Source of the DNA: Deltaproteobacteria bacterium | GTDB taxonomy: Bacteria; Myxococcota; UBA727; JABDBI01 | DNA length: 6,850 nt | Assembly (NCBI GenBank): GCA_016764955.1 | Contig: JAESQZ010000232.1 | Coordinates: 1-6,850 of the forward strand | Direction: 5' to 3' | In this document: piece after piece, positions 1 to 6,754 of the stretch | Layout of the letters: every line of letters begins with the position of its first letter | Numbering within the stretch: position 1 is the first letter of the stretch | Position numbers and translations under genes: made by a program | The notes under the pieces: model-generated | Database searches by the model: none | The model's input: the letters and a program-made list of their open reading frames with translations, nothing else | Told to the model about the DNA's origin: nothing

Positions 1-6
1 CGCGAC

Positions 7-1521
7 TTAGCTTTCAATATTTCGGCGAAGGAAGGCCGGGATGTCGTATTCGTCTTCGTCTGCTTTACTACCATGCATGCTTAACGAATCATCTTCTTCA
101 ATCGGTGCCAAGACGGGTATTTTTTTCGGATCGGGTTTTGGCGAAAACGCATGTGGTTCAAAACCTTCAGGTACCGAAGCAACGGGATGCTTTGACTCCT
201 CTGGCACAAAACTGGTTTTCACAGGCTCCCACTGAGCTTCCTCCACATGAGGAGCTGGCGGATGAAAGCTTGGTTCTGCTGCCTTTGGTTCTGGCGGATA
301 GTAGCTTGGCGCTGGTGGGTAGTAACTCGGAGCAGCAGCCATTGGCTGAGGAGCTGGTGGATGAAAGCTCGGCGCTGACTCTACTACTGGCTGCGGCATC
401 GGCTGAGCAGGTTGCTGCATAGGGACTGGCGCAGGAACTGGATCCCGGGTCCAGCCCGGGATGACAGCAGCGGGGCCCGGGATGATAGCAGCGGGGCTCG
501 GGATGACAGTCTCAGCCGGGATGACAGTCTCAGCCGGGATGACAGGCCGGGGAGCCTCCTCCTCTTCATGCTCAAATCCAGTTGCAATCACCGTAATCGC
601 AACTTCGTCGTCCATCTTTTCATCAACCACATAACCAAAAATAATATTGGCATCTTCGTGAGCTGCTTCTGTAATCAGCTCAATAGCCGCGTTAACTTCG
701 TGCAGGGTAAGTGACTTGCCACCAGTAACATTAACCAAGATACCCATGGCGCCATCAACTGACACATCTTCCAAAAGCGGGCTTGAAATAGCCTTCTCAG
801 CAGCCTCAATGGCTCGATTATCACCAGTACCTCTTCCAATACCCATGAGCGCCATACCTTGATCACTCATAACCGAAATCGCATCAGCAAAATCAACGTT
901 TACGATACCCTGCTGTGTGATGATATCGCTGATACCTTTAACAGCATTCAGCAAGACCTGGTCCGCCATTTTAAAGGCATCCAGCATTGATGTACTCGCA
1001 TCCGCAAGCTGCAATAAGCGATTATTTGGTACCACAATAAGCGTATCTACGGCCTTTTTAAGAGCCAGAACGCCTTGTTCAGCAGATTTTCGACGGCGAT
1101 TACCTTCAAATAAAAACGGCTTGGTTACCACACCAACCGTTAAAGCGCCCAATCGCTGAGCCACATCAGCAATAATCGGGGCAGCACCTGTTCCAGTGCC
1201 ACCACCCATTCCAGCAGCAATAAAAACCATATCAGCCCCTAAGAGAAGCTCTTCAATACGATCAATACTTTCTTGAGCTGCCGTGGCGCCTAACTCAGGC
1301 TTTGCGCCAGCACCAAGCCCTTTGGTGCACCCTTGCCCCAGCTGAAGTTTCATAGGCGATAAGCTCATATCCAGTGCTTGGCAGTCTGTATTGGCCACAA
1401 TAAACTCAACACCAGCAATACCGTGCTGAATCATATTATTGATAGCATTTCCACCGCCACCACCAATACCAATTACCTTTATTCTTGGACCTCTTTGTTG
1501 CATTTCATCAAATTCAATCAT
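7..1521 (-). CDS. ftsZ: Cell division protein FtsZ with an enlarged, repeat-invaded C-terminal linker
   Basis: This is the tubulin-like GTPase that polymerises into the cytoplasmic Z ring and directs septal wall synthesis. The N-terminal GTPase domain (about residues 12-316) shows the glycine-rich loop IGGGGGNAINNM at 19-30, the tubulin signature GGGTGTG at 106-112, and the T7 catalytic loop NVDFAD at 208-213, with N208, D210 and D213 in the expected places. The C-terminal peptide DIPAFLRR at 493-500 is the conserved tail that binds FtsA and other partners. At 504 residues it is about 100 longer than usual, and all the excess lies in the linker (about 317-490). The linker contains a block of VIP repeats (about 326-362) that coincides with a dispersed DNA element, then four proline/aromatic repeats (384-424). 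The ATG start is preceded by a strong GGAGGGAGG ribosome site. It begins 19 bases after ftsA and is the last gene seen. The frame is unbroken and all core motifs are intact, so it should be functional. Confidence 0.98.
   Translation of the reverse strand: MIEFDEMQQRGPRIKVIGIGGGGGNAINNMIQHGIAGVEFIVANTDCQALDMSLSPMKLQLGQGCTKGLGAGAKPELGATAAQESIDRIEELLLGADMVFIAAGMGGGTGTGAAPIIADVAQRLGALTVGVVTKPFLFEGNRRRKSAEQGVLALKKAVDTLIVVPNNRLLQLADASTSMLDAFKMADQVLLNAVKGISDIITQQGIVNVDFADAISVMSDQGMALMGIGRGTGDNRAIEAAEKAISSPLLEDVSVDGAMGILVNVTGGKSLTLHEVNAAIELITEAAHEDANIIFGYVVDEKMDDEVAITVIATGFEHEEEEAPRPVIPAETVIPAETVIPSPAAIIPGPAAVIPGWTRDPVPAPVPMQQPAQPMPQPVVESAPSFHPPAPQPMAAAPSYYPPAPSYYPPEPKAAEPSFHPPAPHVEEAQWEPVKTSFVPEESKHPVASVPEGFEPHAFSPKPDPKKIPVLAPIEEDDSLSMHGSKADEDEYDIPAFLRRNIES
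250..372 (-). repeat. Proline/aromatic repeats in the FtsZ linker
   Basis: Residues 384-424 of FtsZ hold four copies of a P-S-aromatic-(Y/H)-P-P-(A/E)-P motif: PSFHPPAP at 384, PSYYPPAP at 398, SYYPPEP at 406 and PSFHPPAP at 417. The outer copies are also near-identical as DNA: 251-273 and 350-372 match at 21 of 23 bases. The motif probably grew by duplication. It is separate from the VIP array and lies in the part of FtsZ that is normally disordered and fast-evolving. Confidence 0.8.
438..467 (-). repeat. Palindromic dispersed element inserted in frame in ftsZ
   Basis: Read on the minus strand, this 30-bp unit starts CTGTCAT and ends ATCCAG. Its core is a perfect 8-bp inverted repeat, ATCCCGGG at 442-449 against CCCGGGAT at 455-462 on the plus strand, with a 5-base loop. 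It encodes residues I354 to D360 (IPGWTRD) plus flanks. From memory, the peptide VIPG-TRDPV is a known translation of a dispersed intergenic repeat in many proteobacteria. The overall shape recalls Rickettsia palindromic elements found inside genes and the dRS3 inverted repeats of Neisseria. A second unit with the same ends lies at 6779-6806. Mobility and origin are inferred, not shown. Confidence 0.8.
468..545 (-). repeat. Tandem partial copies of the palindromic element in ftsZ
   Basis: Four units precede the full element on the minus strand. The units at 528-545 and 510-527 are identical 18-mers (CTGTCATCCCGGCTGAGA). The units at 489-509 and 468-488 are 21-mers that differ from each other at two bases. 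Each begins CTRTCATCCCG like the left end of the full element at 438-467. All periods are multiples of three, so the frame is kept and the protein reads VIPAET, VIPAET, VIPSPAA, IIPGPAA. With the full unit the array spans 108 bp and supplies about residues 326-362 of FtsZ. Confidence 0.85.
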
Positions 1522-1531
1522 TTTGTTTCTG

Positions 1532-1540
1532 CCTCCCTCC
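1532..1540 (-). promoter_or_regulatory. Strong ribosome binding site of ftsZ
   Basis: The 19-base gap between ftsA and ftsZ begins with GGAGGGAGG on the minus strand, which holds two overlapping GGAGG cores. The nearer core ends 10 bases before the ATG. This is the strongest Shine-Dalgarno match seen in the window. The upstream genes rely on weaker sites and overlaps. This fits the known need for much more FtsZ than FtsA or FtsQ. Confidence 0.8.
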
Positions 1541-2770
1541 CTAAATCATATCCTGAATCCAGGCTCCCATTCTCTTTTTTATCCGCGAATAGAAATTTTC
1601 TCCACTATTTTGTAAAAATCTTTTTCGTAAATTACTTGCTTCATACAAAACCAAACCCACACCAGTCGCATGAATCGGGCTGCTAACCACATCAAGCAAA
1701 CCACCCACACCCTTGGGAGACCCTCTTCTTACTGGCAGTCCCAACACATGCTCAGCAACTTCCACCATGCCAGGCAAAAGCGAAGAACCGCCAGTAATCA
1801 CCACACCTGATGCCAACAGCTCTTTCAAGCCCACCCGATGAATTTCTCTCGCCACAAGCTCGAAAATTTCCTCAACTCTAGATTCCAGAATATCACCGAG
1901 TATTTGTCTACGCAAAATACGCTCTGGTCTCCCACCAATACTAGGCACTTCAACGACTTCATCTCTCCCTATCATTTTCGCACTAGCAGAGCCATATATT
2001 TTTTTAATTTCTTCTGCACTTTCTTGAGGCGTTCTTAAACCAACTGCTATATCATTTGTCAAATGATGCCCACCAATTGGAATTACAGAAGTATGCTGAA
2101 TTGATCCCTGACTAAAAATAGCGACGTCAGTCGTTCCACCACCAATATCAACTATAGCCACACCGAGTTCACGTTCATCCTCACTTAACACAGAGTAAGC
2201 TGACGCTAATTGCTCCAAAACAATATTGGTTACTTCTAAGGAGCTTCTTTCAGCACACTTGATTATATTTTGTGCAGAACTAATAGCACCAGTCACCATA
2301 TGAATTCGAGCTTCAAGCCTGGTACCCGACATGCCAAGCGGTTCTTTAATGCCCCCCTGCCCATCAACCCGGAAATCCTGAGGCAAAACGTGTAAAAGCT
2401 CCCTGTCTGTCGGAATCGAAAGCGCTTTTGCTGCCTCAATAACACGATCTAAGTCACTCTTCTTAACTTCGCCGTTCTTAATCGCAACAACTGCCTGGCT
2501 ATTAAAACCCTGAATATGAGCACCAGCAATCCCAGCACAAACACGGCGAATAGGACGCCCAACCATGCGTTCAGCATTTTCAAGAGCTTGCTTAATAGAC
2601 GCAACGGTCGCATCAATATTAATCACCACGCCTTTGCGCAACCCACGAGAAGGGCTTGTGCCAACCCCCACAATATCGACGCCATTTGGGTTCAACTCGG
2701 CCACGACAACCCCTATTTTGGTCGTCCCGATATCGAGCCCAACAAGCAAATTGTCGCGTCGAAATTTCAC
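1541..2770 (-). CDS. ftsA: Cell division protein FtsA, actin-like membrane tether of the Z ring
   Basis: FtsA is an actin-fold ATPase that anchors FtsZ polymers to the membrane and recruits later divisome proteins. Numbered from the GTG at 2770, the 409-residue protein shows the first phosphate motif DIGTTK at 13-18, the second phosphate motif VDIGGGTTD at 207-215, and the adenosine motif TGGSSLLPG starting near 326. The FtsA-specific 1C subdomain lies between the first two motifs. The end, FYSRIKKRMGAWIQDMI, looks like the amphipathic membrane-targeting helix of the family. The frame stays open upstream to an ATG at 2836, but that start would overlap ftsQ by 62 bases and add an atypical 22-residue leader. 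GTG at 2770 is preferred because an AAGGG ribosome site lies 7 bases upstream and the protein then begins MKFRRDNLLVGLDIG, as in relatives. A GTG one codon earlier (2773) is the alternative. The gene starts 4 bases after the ftsQ stop. Confidence 0.95.
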   Translation of the reverse strand: MKFRRDNLLVGLDIGTTKIGVVVAELNPNGVDIVGVGTSPSRGLRKGVVINIDATVASIKQALENAERMVGRPIRRVCAGIAGAHIQGFNSQAVVAIKNGEVKKSDLDRVIEAAKALSIPTDRELLHVLPQDFRVDGQGGIKEPLGMSGTRLEARIHMVTGAISSAQNIIKCAERSSLEVTNIVLEQLASAYSVLSEDERELGVAIVDIGGGTTDVAIFSQGSIQHTSVIPIGGHHLTNDIAVGLRTPQESAEEIKKIYGSASAKMIGRDEVVEVPSIGGRPERILRRQILGDILESRVEEIFELVAREIHRVGLKELLASGVVITGGSSLLPGMVEVAEHVLGLPVRRGSPKGVGGLLDVVSSPIHATGVGLVLYEASNLRKRFLQNSGENFYSRIKKRMGAWIQDMI

Positions 2771-2774
2771 CACA

Positions 2775-3461
2775 TCACCCTTTTTTAAAGCGGATAGGAA
2801 TTTGATTGAGTTTTGAATCACCGTCAAGATACACAAAGGCTAAGTTATCAGCCTTACCTTTTAAGGACTTCAAAACTTGCGCCAGCTTTTCCCACTGCCC
2901 TAAGCTTTGTTTAACTCCAATAATCACCTCAAGCCCACCAGAAAAAAGCACTCGGCTTTGACCTTCTGAAAGTTTTTGAACTTCAACAATATTACCACCT
3001 GGGCGGTTTGCTTGCTTATGAGTTAGCAAAACCACAACGCTCTTAGGCTCAAAAAGCATTGGCAGTGCAAGCTCTTTTTCACTTTGCGCGACTTTGAAAG
3101 CAACCCCACGGCTATCTACCACCCAGAGGTGTTCTTTTTTGATAAGCGCAACTGGCTCACGTTCTGTCACCTCAACGACAAGCTCATGTGGCGGCTCCCG
3201 CCGAACGGCCACTTGAGCAGCCCAAGGATGCCTTAACGCCACTGCTTGCACGTGCTTCAAATCAACACCATAAAGGGGCTTGCCCACAAATTCTCTTAGA
3301 TAAACCTGCAATTCTTCAGGCTTAGCTTGGTGGCCAGACTTGACAGATATGTGATGAATCGTCAGAGCAGAGCTTTGAGTAATCCAGACATAAGCGATTG
3401 GAATAACAAGACCACATCCAACAAATAAAGTTAATAATATTAATTGCCTTAAAATCCCCAA
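2775..3461 (-). CDS. ftsQ: Cell division protein FtsQ (POTRA-domain divisome scaffold)
   Basis: FtsQ is a bitopic inner-membrane protein whose periplasmic part links FtsB/FtsL and the septal wall synthase to the ring. The 228-residue protein has a short cytoplasmic start and one membrane helix at about residues 6-27 (LILLTLFVGCGLVIPIAYVW). A POTRA domain follows at about 34-105, ending in the typical stretch HPWAAQVAVRREPPHELVVEVTEREPVALI (shown in two parts: HPWAAQVAVRREPP, then HELVVEVTEREPVALI). The rest is the beta domain, with LWVVDSRGVAF near its start. The start is a TTG that overlaps the end of murB by 13 bases. A GAGGT ribosome site 6 bases upstream supports it, and no better start is visible before the membrane helix. 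Sequence conservation in this family is low, so the call rests on topology, the POTRA motif and its place directly before ftsA. Confidence 0.93.
   Translation of the reverse strand: MGILRQLILLTLFVGCGLVIPIAYVWITQSSALTIHHISVKSGHQAKPEELQVYLREFVGKPLYGVDLKHVQAVALRHPWAAQVAVRREPPHELVVEVTEREPVALIKKEHLWVVDSRGVAFKVAQSEKELALPMLFEPKSVVVLLTHKQANRPGGNIVEVQKLSEGQSRVLFSGGLEVIIGVKQSLGQWEKLAQVLKSLKGKADNLAFVYLDGDSKLNQIPIRFKKG
2778..2782 (-). promoter_or_regulatory. Ribosome binding site deciding the GTG start of ftsA
   Basis: AAGGG on the minus strand lies within the last codons of ftsQ. It is 7 bases before the GTG at 2768-2770 and only 4 bases before the GTG at 2771-2773. The spacing favours the first of these as the start. 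A start at 2836 is disfavoured by its long overlap with ftsQ. Confidence 0.6.
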
Positions 3462-4330
3462 CGTCTTACCTCATACTCCAACTTAATCCCAAACTTATCA
3501 TAGACTGTTTTTCTAACCAATTCAGAAAGTTTAAACATATCCTCCGCTGAGGCCTTCTCATAATTAAGCAAGAAATTAGCGTGCACCTCGGAAACACACG
3601 CTCCCCCTATTTGCTTGCCTTTAAGGCCACAAGCTTCAATTAACCGGCCGGCAAAATCACCCTTCGGATTTTTGAACATAGAACCTGCCGAACGCTTCTT
3701 AGGCTGCGTTTGCTTGCGTTTTTTGGCCAGCAGCAAAGCTTGATGCAGCAAATCTGTTCTTCGCTCAGGCCTCGGACTTAAGCATTTTAAATACACTTTG
3801 CATAAGACTGCATTTTCTGGAAATTGCGTATTTCGATAAGAAAAACACATATCAACATGCTGCAACACAAGTGGCCCAGCAGGCGTTACGGCCTCAACAT
3901 GTGACACAACTTCCCCCAGCTCACCCAGTGGTGTACCGGCGTTCATTTTCAGCGCACCACCTACACCACCCGGAACACCTCCCCAGCCAAGCGCTGTCTC
4001 CCACCCAAGCTCCAAAGCTCGGCGCGTTAGTTTCGGAAAAGAATAAGCAGCTCCAACGCTCACCTTGCAGCCATCTGATGAAACCTCAAGCTTATTAAAA
4101 TCACCTGACAGGTGAATCACAAGGCCTCTCACACCGTCATCATGAATCAAAAGATTGCTGCCGCCCCCTAAAAAGTGTGTGGGCATTCCAATATTTCTGG
4201 CTTCTTTCATCAACAAAAAGAGCTCTTCTTGGTTTTTAGGAAACGCCAAATAATCCGTCGGCCCGCCAATCCTAAGAGTCGTATAGGGCGCTAACAAAGT
4301 GTTTCGCTGAACCTCAATGCCGTCAAACAC
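3449..4330 (-). CDS. murB: UDP-N-acetylenolpyruvoylglucosamine reductase MurB
   Basis: MurB is the cytoplasmic FAD enzyme that uses NADPH to reduce UDP-GlcNAc-enolpyruvate to UDP-MurNAc, the second committed step of peptidoglycan precursor synthesis. The 293-residue protein shows the FAD-binding motifs TTLRIGG at 17-23, FLGGGSNLL at 53-61 and GVPGGVGGALKMNAG at 118-132. The active site residues appear as Y165-R166 in FSYRNTQF, the catalytic serine S217 in SAGSMFKNP, and a glutamate near the end (E287 in LEYEVRRWG). The length and the compact YRNTQF region fit the shorter type II MurB rather than the E. coli type. The start is GTG, overlapping the murC stop by 8 bases, with a GGAG motif 10 bases upstream, which suggests translational coupling. 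No start between this and the TTLRIGG motif fits better. Confidence 0.97.
   Translation of the reverse strand: MFDGIEVQRNTLLAPYTTLRIGGPTDYLAFPKNQEELFLLMKEARNIGMPTHFLGGGSNLLIHDDGVRGLVIHLSGDFNKLEVSSDGCKVSVGAAYSFPKLTRRALELGWETALGWGGVPGGVGGALKMNAGTPLGELGEVVSHVEAVTPAGPLVLQHVDMCFSYRNTQFPENAVLCKVYLKCLSPRPERRTDLLHQALLLAKKRKQTQPKKRSAGSMFKNPKGDFAGRLIEACGLKGKQIGGACVSEVHANFLLNYEKASAEDMFKLSELVRKTVYDKFGIKLEYEVRRWGF
3468..3472 (-). promoter_or_regulatory. Ribosome binding site deciding the TTG start of ftsQ
   Basis: GAGGT on the minus strand lies inside the 3' end of murB, 6 bases before the TTG at 3459-3461. It supports initiation at this rare start codon, which places the membrane helix at residue 6 as expected for FtsQ. 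Confidence 0.65.
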
Positions 4331-5693
4331 CTTCTAAAGACTCCAGTATTTTCAAAGAAGCCTTCGTGACAGCCCCTGCGCCAAGCGTAATAATCACATC
4401 ACCAGATTTGCTAAGCTCTAGAACGCGAGCGGTTGCACTTGCAAGCTCTCCCCCCTCAAACACACTAGGATGGCCTGTTTGCTGAATACCCTCCACCAAG
4501 ACCCGTGAACTCACGCCCTCAACAGGCTCTTCATGAGCCGGATAAATATCACTAATCACCACACAATCAGCGTCTTTAAAAGCAGTCACGAACTCACTCA
4601 TCAAGTCACGTGTTCGCGAGTAGCGATGAGGTTCAAAAAGAGCCACGATTCGTCTATCAGCAAAAGTCTTTTTGGCTGTTTTTAAAACAGCCTTTATCTC
4701 AGTGGGGTGATGCCCATAATCGTCAACGACTATCACGCCATTTTTTTCACCCACTTGAGTAAAGCGCCTTTGAACGCCTGCAAAATCCTCCAAGGCGCTT
4801 TTTATTGCATCAAGAGATATGCCCAGTTCGTCACCTACTGCAATTGCAGCCAGAGCATTTTGAACATTATGCTCTCCTAAAAGCTTGAGTTTCACAAGCC
4901 CCAAATCTTGATCAGATTTAACAAGTTTAAAAGACGTAAAATGGCGTTCGTGAATAATATCTTTTGCTTGAAAATCACTTGGTTCAAAAATGCCATAGGT
5001 CACAACACGGCGTTCCATTCGAGGCAGCAATTCTCGAACAGCAGCATTATCTTTACATAAAACAGCCAATCCAAAAAACGGCAGTTTATTTAAAAAGGCC
5101 ACAAAAGCTTCTTGAAGTTCTGGCAAACCGCCTTTCCAGTAGTCTAAATGCTCCAGATCTAGATTTGTAACCACAGCTATATTAGGCAACAAATATTTAA
5201 ACGATCCATCAGACTCATCCGCCTCGGCCACTAAAAACTTGCCCTTGCCATGCCGGGCATTAGAACCCAAATGATTGGCCTTACCACCAATAACCACCGT
5301 TGGATCCAGCCCAGCGCGTTCTAAAATCGCAGCCACTAAAGTCGTAGTCGTCGTTTTACCATGAGAGCCTGCTATGGCGATTCCTTGTTGAAGGCGCATC
5401 AGTTCTGCCAACATGCGAGCTCTCGGAATCGTGGGGACAGAGCGCTTTGAAGCCTCAACAACCTCAGGATTGTTTGAAGCAATACTCGAAGACGTAACAA
5501 CTATGTCAGCACCTTCTACTTGACTAGCTTCGTGCCCATAAAAGATTTGGGCCCCCAGATTTTCAAGGCGCACCATATTATCGCTTCTAACTAAATCCGA
5601 GCCTTGAACTTTAATGCCCAAACTAATTAGAACCTCGGCAATACCACTCATGCCAATACCGCCAATACCGACAAAGTGAACTTTTTTTAACAT
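4323..5693 (-). CDS. murC: UDP-N-acetylmuramate--L-alanine ligase MurC
   Basis: MurC is the cytoplasmic ATP-dependent ligase that adds L-alanine to UDP-MurNAc, the first residue of the stem peptide. The 456-residue protein has the three Mur-ligase domains in order. The N-terminal UDP-binding domain carries GIGGIGMSGIAEVL at 9-22. The central ATPase domain carries the P-loop GSHGKTTTTT at 109-118 and the EADESDGSF segment typical of MurC. The C-terminal domain carries VDDYGHHPTEI starting at 323 and FEPHRYSRT further on. HHP and HRYSRT separate MurC from MurD, MurE and MurF. The length is normal. The ATG start overlaps the end of murG by 7 bases. Its ribosome site is weak (GAAAG about 11 bases upstream), so initiation probably depends on coupling to murG translation. 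Confidence 0.98.
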   Translation of the reverse strand: MLKKVHFVGIGGIGMSGIAEVLISLGIKVQGSDLVRSDNMVRLENLGAQIFYGHEASQVEGADIVVTSSSIASNNPEVVEASKRSVPTIPRARMLAELMRLQQGIAIAGSHGKTTTTTLVAAILERAGLDPTVVIGGKANHLGSNARHGKGKFLVAEADESDGSFKYLLPNIAVVTNLDLEHLDYWKGGLPELQEAFVAFLNKLPFFGLAVLCKDNAAVRELLPRMERRVVTYGIFEPSDFQAKDIIHERHFTSFKLVKSDQDLGLVKLKLLGEHNVQNALAAIAVGDELGISLDAIKSALEDFAGVQRRFTQVGEKNGVIVVDDYGHHPTEIKAVLKTAKKTFADRRIVALFEPHRYSRTRDLMSEFVTAFKDADCVVISDIYPAHEEPVEGVSSRVLVEGIQQTGHPSVFEGGELASATARVLELSKSGDVIITLGAGAVTKASLKILESLEGV

Positions 5694-6754
5694 AATTCGA
5701 CAACTTTCTGCGCAACAATATCTGCTGCGTTTACCTTTCCAATCTGACGAGCTTTATTTGCCATATTTTCAAGACTTTTCAAGTCTAAAAGTACATGCCT
5801 AATCAAACCTGCCAAATTTTCTACCGAGCAATCAGCCTGGGCAACCATCACCGCAGCACCTGCTTTTACTAACTCCTCAGCGTTCTTAGTCTGGTGGTCA
5901 TCGGCAGCTTGTGGAAAAGGAATCAATATCGAGGGCACCCCCATGGCAGTCAACTCAGCACAGGTCGTAGCCCCTGCTCTAGCGATTACTAATTTGGCGC
6001 TTTCATAGGCTTTTGGCATATCGTCAATAAACGAGCTTACTTGCACCTGTAGGCCTTGGCTTTCATATCGCCGCTTCACACGTTCTACGTCTTTACGACC
6101 TGCTTGATGAATAATTGGATAGTCCCGAATAATGTCTTGAATTAGCCCTAGAGCATCTGGTAGCATTTCATTCAGCGGCCTTGCGCCTCGGCTACCCCCT
6201 AAAATCATCATAGAGTTCTTTGAATTTCTAGGAAGTGGCCGATGCATGAACTCTTCTCTAAGCGGGTTGCCAAACGTTAAATATCGGCCTTTGGGAAAAT
6301 AAGCACTGGCACTAGAAAAAGCCCCCCATATATGCTCCACAAAAAGCTTGCCCAAAATTCGATTTGTTAAACCTGGCACACTATTTTGCTCACAAATAAC
6401 CCTTGGGTATCGGAGCAACCAGGCTGCCAATAAAACAGGCCCTGAAGCATAGCCTCCAACCCCAATCACCATATCTGGTTTAAAGCGCCTCAAAATCTGA
6501 ATCGACTGAACAACAGCCCAAGGCAGCCTAAAAAGCGCCTTGATAATCTCTACTGGTGATTTGGATTTCAAGCCTGAGACATTAATATTTTCGAGCGCAA
6601 AGCCATACTCTGGCACCGCTTTCGCCTCAAAACCACTTTGTGTACCCACAAATAGAATTTCAGGCTCTGAACACTTGCGTTTTAAGGCCTGAGCAATTGC
6701 TATACCCGGAAACACGTGGCCACCCGTACCACCGCCTGCTATCAAAAATTTCAT
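5687..6754 (-). CDS. murG: UDP-GlcNAc:lipid I N-acetylglucosaminyltransferase MurG
   Basis: MurG is a peripheral GT28/GT-B glycosyltransferase on the cytoplasmic face of the inner membrane. It transfers GlcNAc to lipid I and so makes lipid II. The 355-residue protein starts with the family signature GGGTGGHVFPG at 7-17, including H13. It has GVGGYASGPVLLA at 98-110, EQNSVPGLTNRIL at 122-134, GGSRGARPLNE at 186-196, and the UDP-GlcNAc-binding stretch ARAGATTCAELTAMGVPS at 258-275, followed by QAADDHQTKNA at 282-292. The length is normal. The ATG at 6754 is fixed by the N-terminal motif and by an in-frame TGA 12 bases upstream. The only purine-rich ribosome motif, AAGGTGA, lies 18 bases from the ATG, which is unusually far. 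A dispersed repeat lies immediately beyond it. In related clusters ftsW normally precedes murG, but it is not visible within this window. Confidence 0.98.
   Translation of the reverse strand: MKFLIAGGGTGGHVFPGIAIAQALKRKCSEPEILFVGTQSGFEAKAVPEYGFALENINVSGLKSKSPVEIIKALFRLPWAVVQSIQILRRFKPDMVIGVGGYASGPVLLAAWLLRYPRVICEQNSVPGLTNRILGKLFVEHIWGAFSSASAYFPKGRYLTFGNPLREEFMHRPLPRNSKNSMMILGGSRGARPLNEMLPDALGLIQDIIRDYPIIHQAGRKDVERVKRRYESQGLQVQVSSFIDDMPKAYESAKLVIARAGATTCAELTAMGVPSILIPFPQAADDHQTKNAEELVKAGAAVMVAQADCSVENLAGLIRHVLLDLKSLENMANKARQIGKVNAADIVAQKVVELC

Noticed and set aside
105..422. Plus-strand open frame rich in leucine and alanine
   Set aside because: It is antisense to the proline-rich ftsZ linker. 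Its composition follows from the complementary codons, and it has no start signal or domain.
438..545. Possible small CRISPR array
   Set aside because: The units are 18-30 bp and directly adjacent, with no unique spacers, and they lie within an intact coding frame.
384..587. Minus-strand open frame with repeated LSSR motifs
   Set aside because: It is the ftsZ repeat array read in another frame. The periodic motif comes from the DNA repeat, not from a protein of its own.
412..714. Plus-strand open frame with repeated ARDDS motifs
   Set aside because: It is antisense to ftsZ over the same array. It has no ribosome site or recognisable domain, and ftsZ explains the region fully.
2771..2836. 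Upstream extension of ftsA to an ATG at 2836
   Set aside because: It would overlap ftsQ by 62 bases and add a 22-residue leader unlike FtsA. The GTG at 2770 has a well-spaced ribosome site and the usual N-terminus.
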